From NCBI GenBank assembly GCA_022340345.1, contig JAJDOE010000027.1, forward strand, positions 1 through 48,201: a stretch of DNA of 48,201 nucleotides, in the 5' to 3' direction. Shown piece after piece: positions 34,906 through 43,628 of this stretch (positions within the stretch are counted from its first letter, which is position 1; every line of letters begins with the position of its first letter). The notes beneath the pieces are model-generated. The model ran no database searches. It saw nothing but the letters and a program-made list of their open reading frames with translations, and had not been told where the DNA came from. The translations under genes and the position numbers were made by a program. This stretch comes from Gammaproteobacteria bacterium. GTDB taxonomy: Bacteria > Pseudomonadota > Gammaproteobacteria > HyVt-429.

Positions 34906-36589
34906 CCTTGCGGGACTCGGAGGCGCCGAAGTAGACGCCGGTCTTCGGGTCCCGCCAGATCCCCTGGTATCCGCCGAAGGCGCCGACGATGGTTTCGAGC
35001 CGGTGGCCGCGCTTCTCGAGTTCGCGCTCGACCTCCCAGCCGAAGCCGGTTTCCAGGTGTACGGCGCCGCCGTCCGTCATGCGTTCACCGGTGGGCTCAG
35101 AGGATCCCGTGTGCAGCATGCGCGGCGCGTCCCCCGCCTCCTGGACGTTCATGCCGAAGTCGACGAGGTTCATCACGATCTGCGCATGGGCCTGGGGCTG
35201 GGTGCCGCCACCCATGACACCAAAGGCCATCAGCGGCTTGCCGTCGCGGGTGAGAAAGGCGGGGATGATGGTGTGAAACGGCCGTTTGCCCGGTGCGTAG
35301 GTGTTGAAACGGCCTTCCGCCAGGTCGAACAGTTCACCGCGATCCTGCAGGATAAATCCCAGGCCGTCGGGCGTCATTCCCGAGCCCATGCCGCGGTAAT
35401 TGCTCTGGATCAGCGAGACCATGTTGCCGTCGTGGTCCGCGGTAGCGAGGTAGATGGTATCGCCTTTCTCCAGCGCCGGATTGCCGGGCGGGTAGTCGCG
35501 GCCAGCGCGCTGCGGGTCGATCCGCGCGCGGCGTTTCTTGGCATACTGCTTGGAGATCAGTTCTTGCACGGGGATTCGGTGAAAGTCCGGATCCGCGTAG
35601 AAGCGCGCGCGATCCTCGAAGGCGAGTTTCTTTGCCTCGATGAAATGATGAACGTATTCCACGCTGCCGAAACCCATGGCGGCGATGTCATAGCCTTCCA
35701 GGATATTGAGGATCTGCAGCGCGGCGATGCCCTGGCCATTGGGCGGCAATTCCCAGACATCGATACCCCGGTAGTTCGCGGATACCGGCTCCACCCATTC
35801 GGAGTGATGGTCGGCGAGGTCTTCGTAGCGGAGGAACCCGCCCTGGCGTTTCATGTAGTCGGCAATGGTGCGGGCGATTTCCCCTTTGTAGAAGGCATCG
35901 CGCCCTCCGCTGGCCAGCTTTTCGTAGGTATTGGCCAGCGCCGGGTTGCGAAAGATTTCACCCTTGGCGGGAGCCCTGCCGCCGGGCATGAAAATCCCGG
36001 CGAAGTTTTCAAATTCCTTCAGGTAACGCGCGTTGCGTTCCCAGTAGTAGGCGATCAGTTCGCTGACCGGAAATCCCTCGCGGGCATAGCGGATCGCCGG
36101 CGCGAGGATGTCCGCCATCGGCAGTTTGCCGAGGCGGTCGTGCAGCTCGAACCAGCCGTCCACCGCGCCGGGCACGCTCACGGGAAGTGGCCCATGGGGC
36201 GGAATGTGCGCCAGGCCGAGCTCCTGCAGGTGTTCCAGGGTCAGGCTTTTGGGTGAGCGACCGCTGGCATTGAGCCCGAGCAGCTTGCCGGCCCTGGCGT
36301 CCCAGACCATGGCGAACAGGTCGCCGCCGACACCGCTGCTCACCGGCTCCACCAGTCCGAGCATGGCGTTGGCGGCGATCGCGGCATCAATCGCGTTGCC
36401 GCCGGCCTTGAGAATGTCCAGCGCGGCCTGGGTTGCCAGCGGCTGGCTGGTGGCGGCCATGCCATTGATCGCGATCACCTCCGAACGGGTGGCGAAGGCG
36501 CGGCCTGTGACCCGGTCGGCGGCCACGCTCAGGCCACAAACAACGCAGAGGCCCAGTGCGAGAGTTGCGCGGGCACGCCGCCCGGTCAC
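34883..36589 (-). CDS. ggt: Gamma-glutamyltransferase family enzyme (periplasmic)
   Basis: 568 residues from GTG 36589; a signal peptide precedes ADRVTGRAF. Ntn-hydrolase of the family cleaving gamma-glutamyl bonds such as in glutathione. The predicted self-cleavage nucleophile is T378 in EKGDTIYLATAD; GVGGDLF (oxyanion/helix region), SNYRGMGSGMTPDGLGF and FGVMGGGTQPQAH are present. The GDT-IYL and LQDRGELF features resemble the YwrD-like branch more than classical GGT, so substrate is uncertain. Start overlaps the DUF3617 stop by 4 bases (GTGA). Confidence 0.88.
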   Translation of the reverse strand: MTGRRARATLALGLCVVCGLSVAADRVTGRAFATRSEVIAINGMAATSQPLATQAALDILKAGGNAIDAAIAANAMLGLVEPVSSGVGGDLFAMVWDARAGKLLGLNASGRSPKSLTLEHLQELGLAHIPPHGPLPVSVPGAVDGWFELHDRLGKLPMADILAPAIRYAREGFPVSELIAYYWERNARYLKEFENFAGIFMPGGRAPAKGEIFRNPALANTYEKLASGGRDAFYKGEIARTIADYMKRQGGFLRYEDLADHHSEWVEPVSANYRGIDVWELPPNGQGIAALQILNILEGYDIAAMGFGSVEYVHHFIEAKKLAFEDRARFYADPDFHRIPVQELISKQYAKKRRARIDPQRAGRDYPPGNPALEKGDTIYLATADHDGNMVSLIQSNYRGMGSGMTPDGLGFILQDRGELFDLAEGRFNTYAPGKRPFHTIIPAFLTRDGKPLMAFGVMGGGTQPQAHAQIVMNLVDFGMNVQEAGDAPRMLHTGSSEPTGERMTDGGAVHLETGFGWEVERELEKRGHRLETIVGAFGGYQGIWRDPKTGVYFGASESRKDGHAAGY

Positions 36590-37020
36590 TTCTTGTCGCA
36601 GGGGCCGATCCAGTGCCCGCTCATTTTTCGCTCGATGTTCATGGACATGGGTCCGGTGATGTCCATGGTCATGACACCCTGGTAGGAGGTGTTGTTGTAG
36701 CTGGCCGTATAGCGATTCTTCATCTGCATGCCCTGCATGTTGCAGTTCATTTCCCATACGACGGTATTACCGGAAATCTTTGGTTCGGTTTTGTCACACT
36801 CCTTGGGCATGTTCTGGGTATCCATCGTCAACTGCTCCTCGGTGATGCAGGAGCGATGGGTCCCGGCGCCGATCCGCGCAAACGGACCGCTGCCGGTGGC
36901 TTCCACCGTGTGTTCCCACAACCCGGGTTTGGCATTGACCTTGGCGGCCGATACGGGCAGCGCGTACAGCGCCGGCAGGCAGGCGAGAGAAAAAATCAGG
37001 GCGCGGGAATTACTGTACAT
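36586..37020 (-). CDS. Secreted DUF3617 protein
   Basis: 144 residues from ATG 37020, chosen because GGAGG precedes it by 8 bases and a signal peptide follows at once (cleavage near residue 25). Mature part begins KPGLWEHTVEA, the usual DUF3617 opening, with four cysteines (RSCIT, KECDK, MNCNM, GPCDK) that could form two disulfides. Function unknown. Translationally coupled to the gamma-glutamyltransferase gene. Confidence 0.85.
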   Translation of the reverse strand: MYSNSRALIFSLACLPALYALPVSAAKVNAKPGLWEHTVEATGSGPFARIGAGTHRSCITEEQLTMDTQNMPKECDKTEPKISGNTVVWEMNCNMQGMQMKNRYTASYNNTSYQGVMTMDITGPMSMNIERKMSGHWIGPCDKK

Positions 37021-37112
37021 CGGGATGCCTCCGTCGCGGTCAGGAATGAAGTGCGCCATTGTACCGGCGGGCACGGGCCGGTGCAGCGGGAGTTTTCCCG
37101 CCAGTCGCGAAT

Positions 37113-38039
37113 TTATGGACTGCGGTCCGCTGGACTGGCTTGCGCGGTACGCACACGCCAGCCGCTGGCGTCGATGGAAACCTCCACGTGGCCGTCACGT
37201 CCGTTTACCCAGACCGGAATCTTGCGCGCGGCAAACCAATCCCGGGCCTGGCGGCCGCGGTCGCTCTGCCAGGCGGCCCAGGGGCCCGGCACAAATGCGG
37301 CCTGCGGAGCCACGGCGGAAAAAAACGCGGCTTCCGGCAACACGCTCAGGCCGTGATGGGGCACCTTGAGTAAATCAGCGCGCAGGTCCACGCCGGACGC
37401 CACCAGCTGGCGGGCGAAACGGATGCCGATGTCGCCGGTGAACAGTACCCGGGTGCCGAAGGCCTCGAGGCGCAGCAGCGGGCTGGTTTCATTGATATCG
37501 GTGGCGCCGATGGGCGCCGAAACTCCGTCGTGGGTGGCCAGCACCACCAGGCGCGTGTCCGGCCCCTGGTAGAGGACCTCTCCGGAGCGGTAACTGTCCA
37601 GCGGCACGCCGCGCTTGCGGAGTTCCGCGCGGGTGGCCTGCACGAAGCGCCAGTCACAGCCCCAGGGGCGCTCCGCGTCACAACGCTGACGGTCAGGAGG
37701 GTCGAAGCGAACCCGGCCCACCTGGATCCCGGAGCGCAACAGGCGCAACACGCCACCGTAGTGGTTGCGGTGGGCATGGGTGATCAGCACCTGGTCAAGG
37801 CGGGTGATGCCCTGGGCCCGCAGCCAGGGCAGCAGGCGCTGCGCAGCCAGGCGATCGTAGCCGGTATCGATGAGAATCCGGGTGCCATCGGCGAAACGCA
37901 GCAGGTGCGCATCCCCGCTGACCCCGGGCTCGGCACTGACATTGAGCATCGTCCACCGGACCGGCCCTGCTTCGGCGGCGGTCGCCGGCAGCGGCATGGC
38001 AAGCAGCAGCAACAGCAGAAACGGGCGAAACCTCGGCAT
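37113..38039 (-). CDS. Secreted metallo-beta-lactamase-fold protein, ComEC C-terminal-like
   Basis: 308 residues with a signal peptide (cleavage near A22). Fold motifs: LIDTG near 56-60, THAHRNH at 87-93, LFTGDIG near 200, KVPHHG near 220. It resembles the hydrolase domain of ComEC/Rec2 without the membrane channel. The usual HxHxDH reads H88-A-H90-R-N92-H93: the metal-binding aspartate is asparagine. It may be a nuclease or phosphoesterase with altered metal use, or inactive. Confidence 0.8.
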   Translation of the reverse strand: MPRFRPFLLLLLLAMPLPATAAEAGPVRWTMLNVSAEPGVSGDAHLLRFADGTRILIDTGYDRLAAQRLLPWLRAQGITRLDQVLITHAHRNHYGGVLRLLRSGIQVGRVRFDPPDRQRCDAERPWGCDWRFVQATRAELRKRGVPLDSYRSGEVLYQGPDTRLVVLATHDGVSAPIGATDINETSPLLRLEAFGTRVLFTGDIGIRFARQLVASGVDLRADLLKVPHHGLSVLPEAAFFSAVAPQAAFVPGPWAAWQSDRGRQARDWFAARKIPVWVNGRDGHVEVSIDASGWRVRTAQASPADRSP

Positions 38040-38153
38040 GCGGCAACTCTACGGCCTCGATTGCCTCGGGCAAAGGGCGTGTTGCGGGGGGGTACCCGCA
38101 TCGGCGACACTTTCCGCATCGGCAGAACCGCGCACGGCCCGTCATTTTCCGGC

Positions 38154-39350
38154 ATGAAAGACCACTACTATTTTGACAACGCAGCCACCTCCTGGCCAAA
38201 GCCGGAGGAGGTCTACCGATTCATGGATCGCTTTTTCCGCAGCCACGGGGTCAACCCGGGGCGCGGTGGCCACACGCTGGCGGTGGAAGCGGAACAGATG
38301 ATCGGAGAAACCCGTCGCTTGCTGGCGGCATTTTTTGGTTTCGCCGGGGATCCGGAACGGGTGATCTTCACCCAGAACGCTACCGACTCGCTGAATACCG
38401 CACTCAATGGCCTGGTCGGGGACGGCGCCGGCCACGTTGTCACCACGCGCCTGGAACACAACTCGGTGCTGCGGCCGCTGTACCACCTGGAACGCGACCG
38501 CGGTCTTGCGGTCACCCGGGTCGCCGCAAATCCAGCCGGCTATCTGGAACCGGCGGCCATCGCCGCCGCGTTGCGTGATGACACCCGGGTGGTGGTGATC
38601 AACCACGGATCCAACGTGCTCGGCTCGGTGCAGGACCTGGCGGCCATCGGCGCGCTGCTCGCCGGCCATCCGGCGCGACTGGTGGTGGACTCGGCCCAGA
38701 CGGCCGGGGTGTTGCCGGTGGAGATGGATGCCTGGGGCGTGGACGTGCTGACCTTTACCGGACACAAAGGCTTGTTCGGCCCCTCGGGAATCGGCGGCCT
38801 GGTGGTGCGGGACGGGCTCGAGTTGCCACCACCCCGGGTGGGTGGCACCGGCGTGGACTCCAACGGGCACTTCCAGCCGGACAAGTACCCCTATCACCTG
38901 GAGGCGGGCACCCTGAACCTGCCGGGTATTGCCGGCCTGCACGCGGCGCAGGGGTGGTTTGCACAACTGGGTGGCGGAGGCGAAGACCACGCCGCCGCCT
39001 GCCGGGCGGGCCTGGAGCAGATTGCGGCCCGGGAGACGGCCCACATTCGGCACATTGAAGAGTCCCTGCGCGCCATCGACGGCGTTACCGTCTATGGGCC
39101 GCGCGGCGATGCGCCGCGGGTGGCCACCCTGAGCTTCAATGTCGGCAGCCTGCCGGCGACCCAGGTGGGAGAAATGCTCGACGCCGATTCCCATGTCTGC
39201 GTACGCGCCGGCCTGCACTGTGCGCCACTGGTCCATGAAGACCTGGGCAGCATGCCGCAGAAAGGAGCGGTGCGGGTCTCTCCCGGCTATTTCACCGAAG
39301 ACGAGGATGTAGAACATTTTGTTGCGGCGGTTGCCGAAGTAGCCGCATAG
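38154..39350 (+). CDS. Cysteine desulfurase family aminotransferase class V
   Basis: 398-residue PLP enzyme. PLP lysine K205 in TGHKGLFGP, D179 in VDSAQTAG, H102 in LEHNS, and C356 in RAGLHCAP as candidate persulfide cysteine. The sequence MKDHYYFDNAATSWPKPEEV matches the NifS/Csd-like 'EF2568' subgroup, often found with selenium or sulfur functions. No IscU/SufE partner is nearby. ATG 38154 matches the family start; upstream extension reads antisense over the MBL gene. Confidence 0.9.
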   Translation: MKDHYYFDNAATSWPKPEEVYRFMDRFFRSHGVNPGRGGHTLAVEAEQMIGETRRLLAAFFGFAGDPERVIFTQNATDSLNTALNGLVGDGAGHVVTTRLEHNSVLRPLYHLERDRGLAVTRVAANPAGYLEPAAIAAALRDDTRVVVINHGSNVLGSVQDLAAIGALLAGHPARLVVDSAQTAGVLPVEMDAWGVDVLTFTGHKGLFGPSGIGGLVVRDGLELPPPRVGGTGVDSNGHFQPDKYPYHLEAGTLNLPGIAGLHAAQGWFAQLGGGGEDHAAACRAGLEQIAARETAHIRHIEESLRAIDGVTVYGPRGDAPRVATLSFNVGSLPATQVGEMLDADSHVCVRAGLHCAPLVHEDLGSMPQKGAVRVSPGYFTEDEDVEHFVAAVAEVAA

Positions 39351-39360
39351 TCGACAACCC

Positions 39361-39384
39361 GCCGGGGCGGTGCTACCGCCCGGC
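39361..39384 (+). terminator. GC-rich hairpin after the desulfurase-like gene
   Basis: GCCGGGGCGGT, loop GCT, ACCGCCCGGC: 10 pairs with one bulged G, 10 bases after the stop. No U-tract follows, so intrinsic termination is doubtful. Confidence 0.3.
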
Positions 39385-39430
39385 AAACGCGGTGCCACCC
39401 AAAAGCGGGCTGGCGCGTTAGAAGCAACAG

Positions 39431-39448
39431 GGGCGCAAACAGGCGCCC
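39431..39448 (+). other. Hairpin just before the lipoprotein ribosome binding site
   Basis: GGGCGC-AAACAG-GCGCCC, a perfect 6-bp stem, ending a few bases before GGAG (39453-39456) of the next gene. Could be a message-stabilising or regulatory leader structure; no function shown. Confidence 0.3.
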
Positions 39449-39463
39449 ACGTGGAGACAGAGT

Positions 39464-39925
39464 ATGAAGAAAATCATTTCGCCTTTTGTGGCTATCCTCT
39501 TCGCTATTGGAGTCACGGCCTGTGAAACCTCGCCGACCCAGGAAGAGGTGGGTGCCATCACCGGCGCTATCGTTGGCGGCGTCGTAGGCAACCAGATCGG
39601 AGGCGGCAAAGGCAGGCGACTGGCGACGGCGGGCGGGGTCATCCTCGGCGCCATGGTCGGTGCGCGCATCGGCCGCCACCTGGACCGCGAGGACGAACGG
39701 CGCGCGTTGCTGGCACTGGAAAATAACCGGACCGGCCAATATTCCCGCTGGACCAACCCGGACTCGGGCGCGGTGGTGGCGGTAGTTCCGACCCGCACCT
39801 ACGAACAAAGCGGTGGCCAGTATTGCCGCGAGTACCAGACCGAGGTCACCGTCGGCGGTGAAAACGAAAAGGCCTATGGCACGGCGTGCCGGCAACCGGA
39901 CGGTAGCTGGCAGATCGTAAACTAG
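39464..39925 (+). CDS. Glycine-zipper outer-membrane lipoprotein
   Basis: 153 residues. Lipobox with lipidated C20 in GVTAC. Residues about 29-67 form a glycine-zipper 2TM domain (GAIVGGVVGNQIGGGKGRR..GGVILGAMVGARIG), then a soluble tail with a CRxx surface-antigen-like motif (QYCREYQTEV, GTACRQPDGSW). Members sit in or near the outer membrane; role unclear. GGAG about 8 bases before the ATG. Confidence 0.88.
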   Translation: MKKIISPFVAILFAIGVTACETSPTQEEVGAITGAIVGGVVGNQIGGGKGRRLATAGGVILGAMVGARIGRHLDREDERRALLALENNRTGQYSRWTNPDSGAVVAVVPTRTYEQSGGQYCREYQTEVTVGGENEKAYGTACRQPDGSWQIVN

Positions 39926-39947
39926 ACTTCGGAACCGGACGCCGCGC

Positions 39948-40628
39948 GTGGGGAGCCAGAGCCCCGGTCCGCGACACGAAGCGTTGCGGGCGCGCGGCGT
40001 GCTGCTGGTCTCCCTGGCGGCATTCTGGCTGCTGCACACCCTGGCCGCGTTCCGCTATTCCGGTGGCACGTGGTCCAATCCCGCGAGTCCGGGCTACGCC
40101 TTCTGGGACAACTACCTGTGCGACGTGGCGACGCGCACCGCCCTGAATGGAAGCCCCAACCCCGGCTTTGCGGCCGGTGTCGCCTCGTTCGGGTTCCTCG
40201 TCATCCTGCTCATGGCCTTGTGGTGGGTGATGGCCATACTCATCCGGCGGCGGGCGCCGCGTCTTGCGGCCGCGGTCATCGCCTGCGGCGCGCTCAGTTG
40301 CCTGGGGGTCGTGCTCATCGTCGCGTTTCCCGGGACGGAAGGGCGCGTCACGCCGCACTTTTTTTCGGTCCTGGTGGCCGCCGGCGCGGGACTTGCCGCT
40401 ACCTTCATCCCGGTGGGCTGTTTCCTGGCCAACCCGGAACAGCGTCGGCTGGGTGCCTGGTGCGTGCTGTTGTCGCTGCCGGCGGTGGCCGCCATCGGCG
40501 TGTATGCCGGCTACCACCTCGGCGGGTTTTCCAATCAGCTGGTCTCCGTGCTGCAGAAGCTGTCGGTGGCCAGCGTGTCGGCGATGGCGCTGGCCTGTGC
40601 GGCCGCCGTGCGTCGCGCGGCGGCGTGA
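39948..40628 (+). CDS. Multi-pass membrane protein, DUF998-like
   Basis: 226 residues with about six hydrophobic helices. The first loop has WDNYLCDVATRTALNGSPN, a pattern I associate with DUF998-like membrane proteins; function unknown. GTG 39948 is the first start; no ribosome binding site is apparent, and the true start could be a little downstream. Lies 22 bases after the lipoprotein stop. Confidence 0.6.
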   Translation: MGSQSPGPRHEALRARGVLLVSLAAFWLLHTLAAFRYSGGTWSNPASPGYAFWDNYLCDVATRTALNGSPNPGFAAGVASFGFLVILLMALWWVMAILIRRRAPRLAAAVIACGALSCLGVVLIVAFPGTEGRVTPHFFSVLVAAGAGLAATFIPVGCFLANPEQRRLGAWCVLLSLPAVAAIGVYAGYHLGGFSNQLVSVLQKLSVASVSAMALACAAAVRRAAA

Positions 40629-40824
40629 GGCGTTTTTGAACGGCGCGTCTTCCTCTTCCCGGCTACGTCGGCTGCAGCCCGCCACAGCGGCGTGCAGCGC
40701 CGCAGCCGGTGTTCTCGCTTGAAGCTATCTGAAGCCATAGGGCAGTTGCTGCAGACTCCCGCCGAAGCATCGTGTGGACATCGGTTTTAATGGCGCCTTC
40801 TTTGGGGCGCGGCTGCGTCAAGCG

Positions 40825-40843
40825 GGAATAGCTGGCGTATTCC
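40825..40843. repeat. Inverted repeat upstream of the YdjM-like gene
   Basis: GGAATA-GCTGGCG-TATTCC, 6-bp perfect arms with a 7-base centre, 28 bases before the GTG at 40872. Could be an operator or a chance palindrome. The rest of 40629-40871 shows no promoter I trust. Confidence 0.25.
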
Positions 40844-40871
40844 GTGAGCGTAGCGCCGGGAGGTACCATGC

Positions 40872-41942
40872 GTGGCGTTGCATGCCTGTGAAGGCCGGAG
40901 AGAGACCGCGGATTCCATCACCCAGATCGCACTCGGCGCCGCCATTGGCGAGGCGACATTGGGCCGCAAGGCCGGATACCGGGCGGCTCTGTGGGGCGGC
41001 ATCTGCGGCACGCTGCCGGACCTGGACGTGCTGGTGCCGTTCACCGATGCGGTGGCGGACTTCAGCTATCACCGGGCCGCAACCCACTCCCTGTTCGTGC
41101 TTACGGCGCTGACGCCGCTCGTCGTGTGGCTGATACGCAAGCTCCACCCGCAACTGTCGCAGTACCGAACACGCTGGTTGCTGCTGGTATTCCTGGCGCT
41201 GACCACCCATGCGTTGCTGGACGCGCTGACCGTGTACGGTACCCAGCTGCTGTGGCCGCTGGGGACGCCCCCCGTCGGCTGGTCGACAATTTTCATCATC
41301 GACCCCCTGTACACCCTCTGGCTGCTGATCGGCATTGGCGCGGCGCTGACGATGTCCCGGCATACGCCGAGCGGGCACCGGATCAACAGCGCGGGGCTGA
41401 TCCTCAGCAGCATGTACCTGCTTTGGTCCATCGGGGCAAAGGCGCACGTGGACGGCGTTGTACGCGCGGATCTTGCGCAACGCGAAATCCCGTACACGAG
41501 AATGCTTAGCCTGGCGTCGCCGTTCAACACGCTGCTATGGCGGGTCGTGGTGATGCAGGAGGACACCTATCTGGTGGGCTATTACTCTCTGCTCGACGAA
41601 CCGCCCGTGCTGCGATACGACAGCTACCCACGCAATACCACGCTGCTCGCGGGCCTCGACGACCACTGGCCGGTAGCGCGCCTGCGCTGGTTTACGAAGG
41701 GTTTTTACGCGGTGGTGGAACGCGACAGCTACATCCTGATCCAGGACCTGCGCATGGGCCTGGAACCGGATTTCGTGTTCCAGTTTCGCGTAGCGCGTGC
41801 CGCAAACCCGCACGCGATTCCGATCTCCGCGCGGCGCGCGCCGGTACAGCAGCGATTTGAACGCCTCGCCGATATCTGGCGGCGGATCCGGGACCCCGGG
41901 GTGCGGATCACGCCAATGGCGGCTCGGGACGGCGCCGGGTGA
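40872..41942 (+). CDS. YdjM/DUF457-type membrane-bound metal-dependent hydrolase-like protein
   Basis: 356 residues from GTG 40872, supported by GGGAGG 8 bases upstream. DSITQIALGAAIGEATLGR is the typical opening; conserved GxLPDLDVLVP and HRAATHSL (putative metal site), plus TTHALLDALTVYGTQ and four to five helices in the first 200 residues; the last 130 are soluble. Function of the family is unclear; often annotated as LexA-regulated or hydrolase. Overlaps the LysE-type gene. Confidence 0.8.
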   Translation: MALHACEGRRETADSITQIALGAAIGEATLGRKAGYRAALWGGICGTLPDLDVLVPFTDAVADFSYHRAATHSLFVLTALTPLVVWLIRKLHPQLSQYRTRWLLLVFLALTTHALLDALTVYGTQLLWPLGTPPVGWSTIFIIDPLYTLWLLIGIGAALTMSRHTPSGHRINSAGLILSSMYLLWSIGAKAHVDGVVRADLAQREIPYTRMLSLASPFNTLLWRVVVMQEDTYLVGYYSLLDEPPVLRYDSYPRNTTLLAGLDDHWPVARLRWFTKGFYAVVERDSYILIQDLRMGLEPDFVFQFRVARAANPHAIPISARRAPVQQRFERLADIWRRIRDPGVRITPMAARDGAG

Positions 41943-42556
41943 TGCAGGAGCTGGCGCTGTTCGTGCTGGGCAGCGTGGTGGTTGCGGCCTCCCCCGGCCC
42001 GGCGGTGCTGTACATCGTCGCGCGAACGCTGGACCAGGGTACGCTGGCGGGACTGGTTTCCATGGCCGGTATCAGCAGCGGTGCGCTGGTGCACGTGTTG
42101 CTGGCCGCCGTCGGCGTCGCGGCAGCGATGCAGGCCTGGCCTGCCTCGCTGCTGCTGGTGCAGGTGGCGGGTGCCGGGTACCTGTTGTGGCTGGGAATTC
42201 AGCGTCTGCGCACCGACAGCAGGGACGGCACGCCGGTGGCCCGGCAGCCGCTCGCGCAGATCTATCGCCAGGGCGTTGTCGTCAACCTCACCAACCCCAA
42301 GACCATCCTGTTCCTGCTGGCCTTCCTGCCCCAGTTCGTCCGCAGCGACGGCGGTCCGGTATGGCGCCAGATGCTGGGGCTCGGGGTAGCCTTCGTCCTC
42401 ATCGCCAGCACCTCGGACGGCTTGTACGCGCTGGCCGCCGGCCGCCTGCGGGGCTGGCTACGTGGGTCAGAGCCGCCCCGCTGGCCGTCGTATCTGGCGG
42501 CAGCGGTGTACCTCGGGCTCGGGGCTGTCGGGCTTTGGGACGCGCTTGGGCGCTAG
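41942..42556 (+). CDS. LysE/RhtB-family amino-acid exporter
   Basis: 204 residues, six helices. VVAASPGPAVLYIVARTL near the N-terminus and LTNPKTILFLLAFLPQFV near 115 are family signatures. Exports an amino acid or derivative; substrate unknown. ATG 41942 shares one base with the preceding stop (TGATG); GTG 41939 is an alternative one codon earlier. Confidence 0.92.
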   Translation: MQELALFVLGSVVVAASPGPAVLYIVARTLDQGTLAGLVSMAGISSGALVHVLLAAVGVAAAMQAWPASLLLVQVAGAGYLLWLGIQRLRTDSRDGTPVARQPLAQIYRQGVVVNLTNPKTILFLLAFLPQFVRSDGGPVWRQMLGLGVAFVLIASTSDGLYALAAGRLRGWLRGSEPPRWPSYLAAAVYLGLGAVGLWDALGR

Positions 42557-42568
42557 CAAGGAAATTCC

Positions 42569-43039
42569 CTATTCTCGCCGCGCGTGACGGCGATCCGCAG
42601 CGGCCAGGATGCTTCGCAGGTCCGCACGCCAGCGCGCGAAAACCGGTGCCAGCGCCGGGTCCGGGTACAGCGCCGCGAGTTGTCGCGGATCGAGCGCCAG
42701 AACCATTGTTTCCGTTTCATTCTCTGCCTGGGACAGCGTGATCTTCAGAGGCAGGAACGGGATCAGTCGCGGATGTTCTTCCGCCAGCCGCCGGATTTCC
42801 TGCGGTCTGCCGAAAAAGACAATGCGATAGCGGCCTTCCTCGTTAAACCCGCTCTGCGTGAGCCCGAAGTCCACGCGTTGCACACGGCTGATGACATAGC
42901 CGTGGTCGATGATGGCATCCTGTACCCGCAGCATGGCTTCGGGGAATGCCTCGTTGGTATGAGCCTCCAGGATCGCGTCGCCAGCGGCGAATGAAGGGGC
43001 GGCGAGCAATCCGACCAGCAGCCACGCGGCGGTCTTCAC
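42569..43039 (-). CDS. Secreted DUF302-like protein lacking the family cysteines (type B, second copy)
   Basis: 156 residues from GTG 43039; signal peptide ends near A19. Same pattern as the 2202-2705 product: GYVISRVQRVD, YRIVFFG (71-77) and IPFLPLK (93-99), with no cysteine where canonical DUF302 has FC and PC. The start overlaps the preceding stop by 4 bases (GTGA), as at the first locus. Convergent with the LysE-type gene. Function unknown. Confidence 0.8.
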   Translation of the reverse strand: MKTAAWLLVGLLAAPSFAAGDAILEAHTNEAFPEAMLRVQDAIIDHGYVISRVQRVDFGLTQSGFNEEGRYRIVFFGRPQEIRRLAEEHPRLIPFLPLKITLSQAENETETMVLALDPRQLAALYPDPALAPVFARWRADLRSILAAADRRHARRE

Positions 43040-43521
43040 AGCGTGCTCTCGGTCCCGATCGCGGTGTACGACTCCTGCAGGCGATCACACAGACGGTCGA
43101 GGGCCGGGTTGTCGAAGAATGCGCGGCTGAGGACCTTCGGGTTGGGCGTGATGACGAATACCCGCGAGCCGCGCTGGACCACGTTGACCTGACACGGCAG
43201 GAACAGGCCAATCCTGCGCTCGATCTTCAGGGCCTCGTGCAGGAAGCCGAAATCGCAGAAATAGAGTACCGCCTGGCGGGTGCTCTCCTGCCGCGCCGGG
43301 ACCAGGCCAAAGTCCAGGGTCTGGCGTCGCACGATCCGGAAATTGTTGCCTTGGGCGGCCTGGGTGACCCGGGCTACGGTTTCTTCCAGGGTATTGGTGG
43401 ATTCATAAACGATCACCGGGCTGTCGGCCCCGGTGGGCTGCAGCGCGACGGCCGGGCTGGCGGTGACGGTCAGAAACAGGGCGCAGACGAGGAGCTGGCT
43501 GGGGCGGCAGGCAGGTGGCAT
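43036..43521 (-). CDS. Secreted DUF302 protein (type A, stand-alone)
   Basis: 161 residues with signal peptide (near A26). DUF302 core with AQGNNFRIVR (56-65), FC at C89 (LYFCDF) and PC at C110 (IGLFLPC). The same motifs occur in the tail of the cytochrome c fusion at 1159-2205 (LQGNNFRIF, RFCNF, LGILLPC), so the two are paralogs; here no cytochrome domains are present. Followed by the type B gene. Confidence 0.85.
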   Translation of the reverse strand: MPPACRPSQLLVCALFLTVTASPAVALQPTGADSPVIVYESTNTLEETVARVTQAAQGNNFRIVRRQTLDFGLVPARQESTRQAVLYFCDFGFLHEALKIERRIGLFLPCQVNVVQRGSRVFVITPNPKVLSRAFFDNPALDRLCDRLQESYTAIGTESTL

Positions 43522-43628
43522 GGAAGACGTTTGTCCGTAGTTTCGAAGTGAGGCGACATCCTACCGCAGATTCATTAGCATATTATGACATTCTGATATT
43601 TTAGTTTCCTCTCCGCGCCCGCCCGGCA
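43522..43628. other. AT-rich gap between the DUF302 pair and the sensor kinase gene
   Basis: 107 bases, with an AT-rich stretch at 43570-43610 that stands out from the GC-rich background. Minus-strand CATAAT (about 43589-43584) is a possible -10 for the DUF302 pair, without a clear -35. No FNR box like that of the first locus is visible. Confidence 0.4.
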
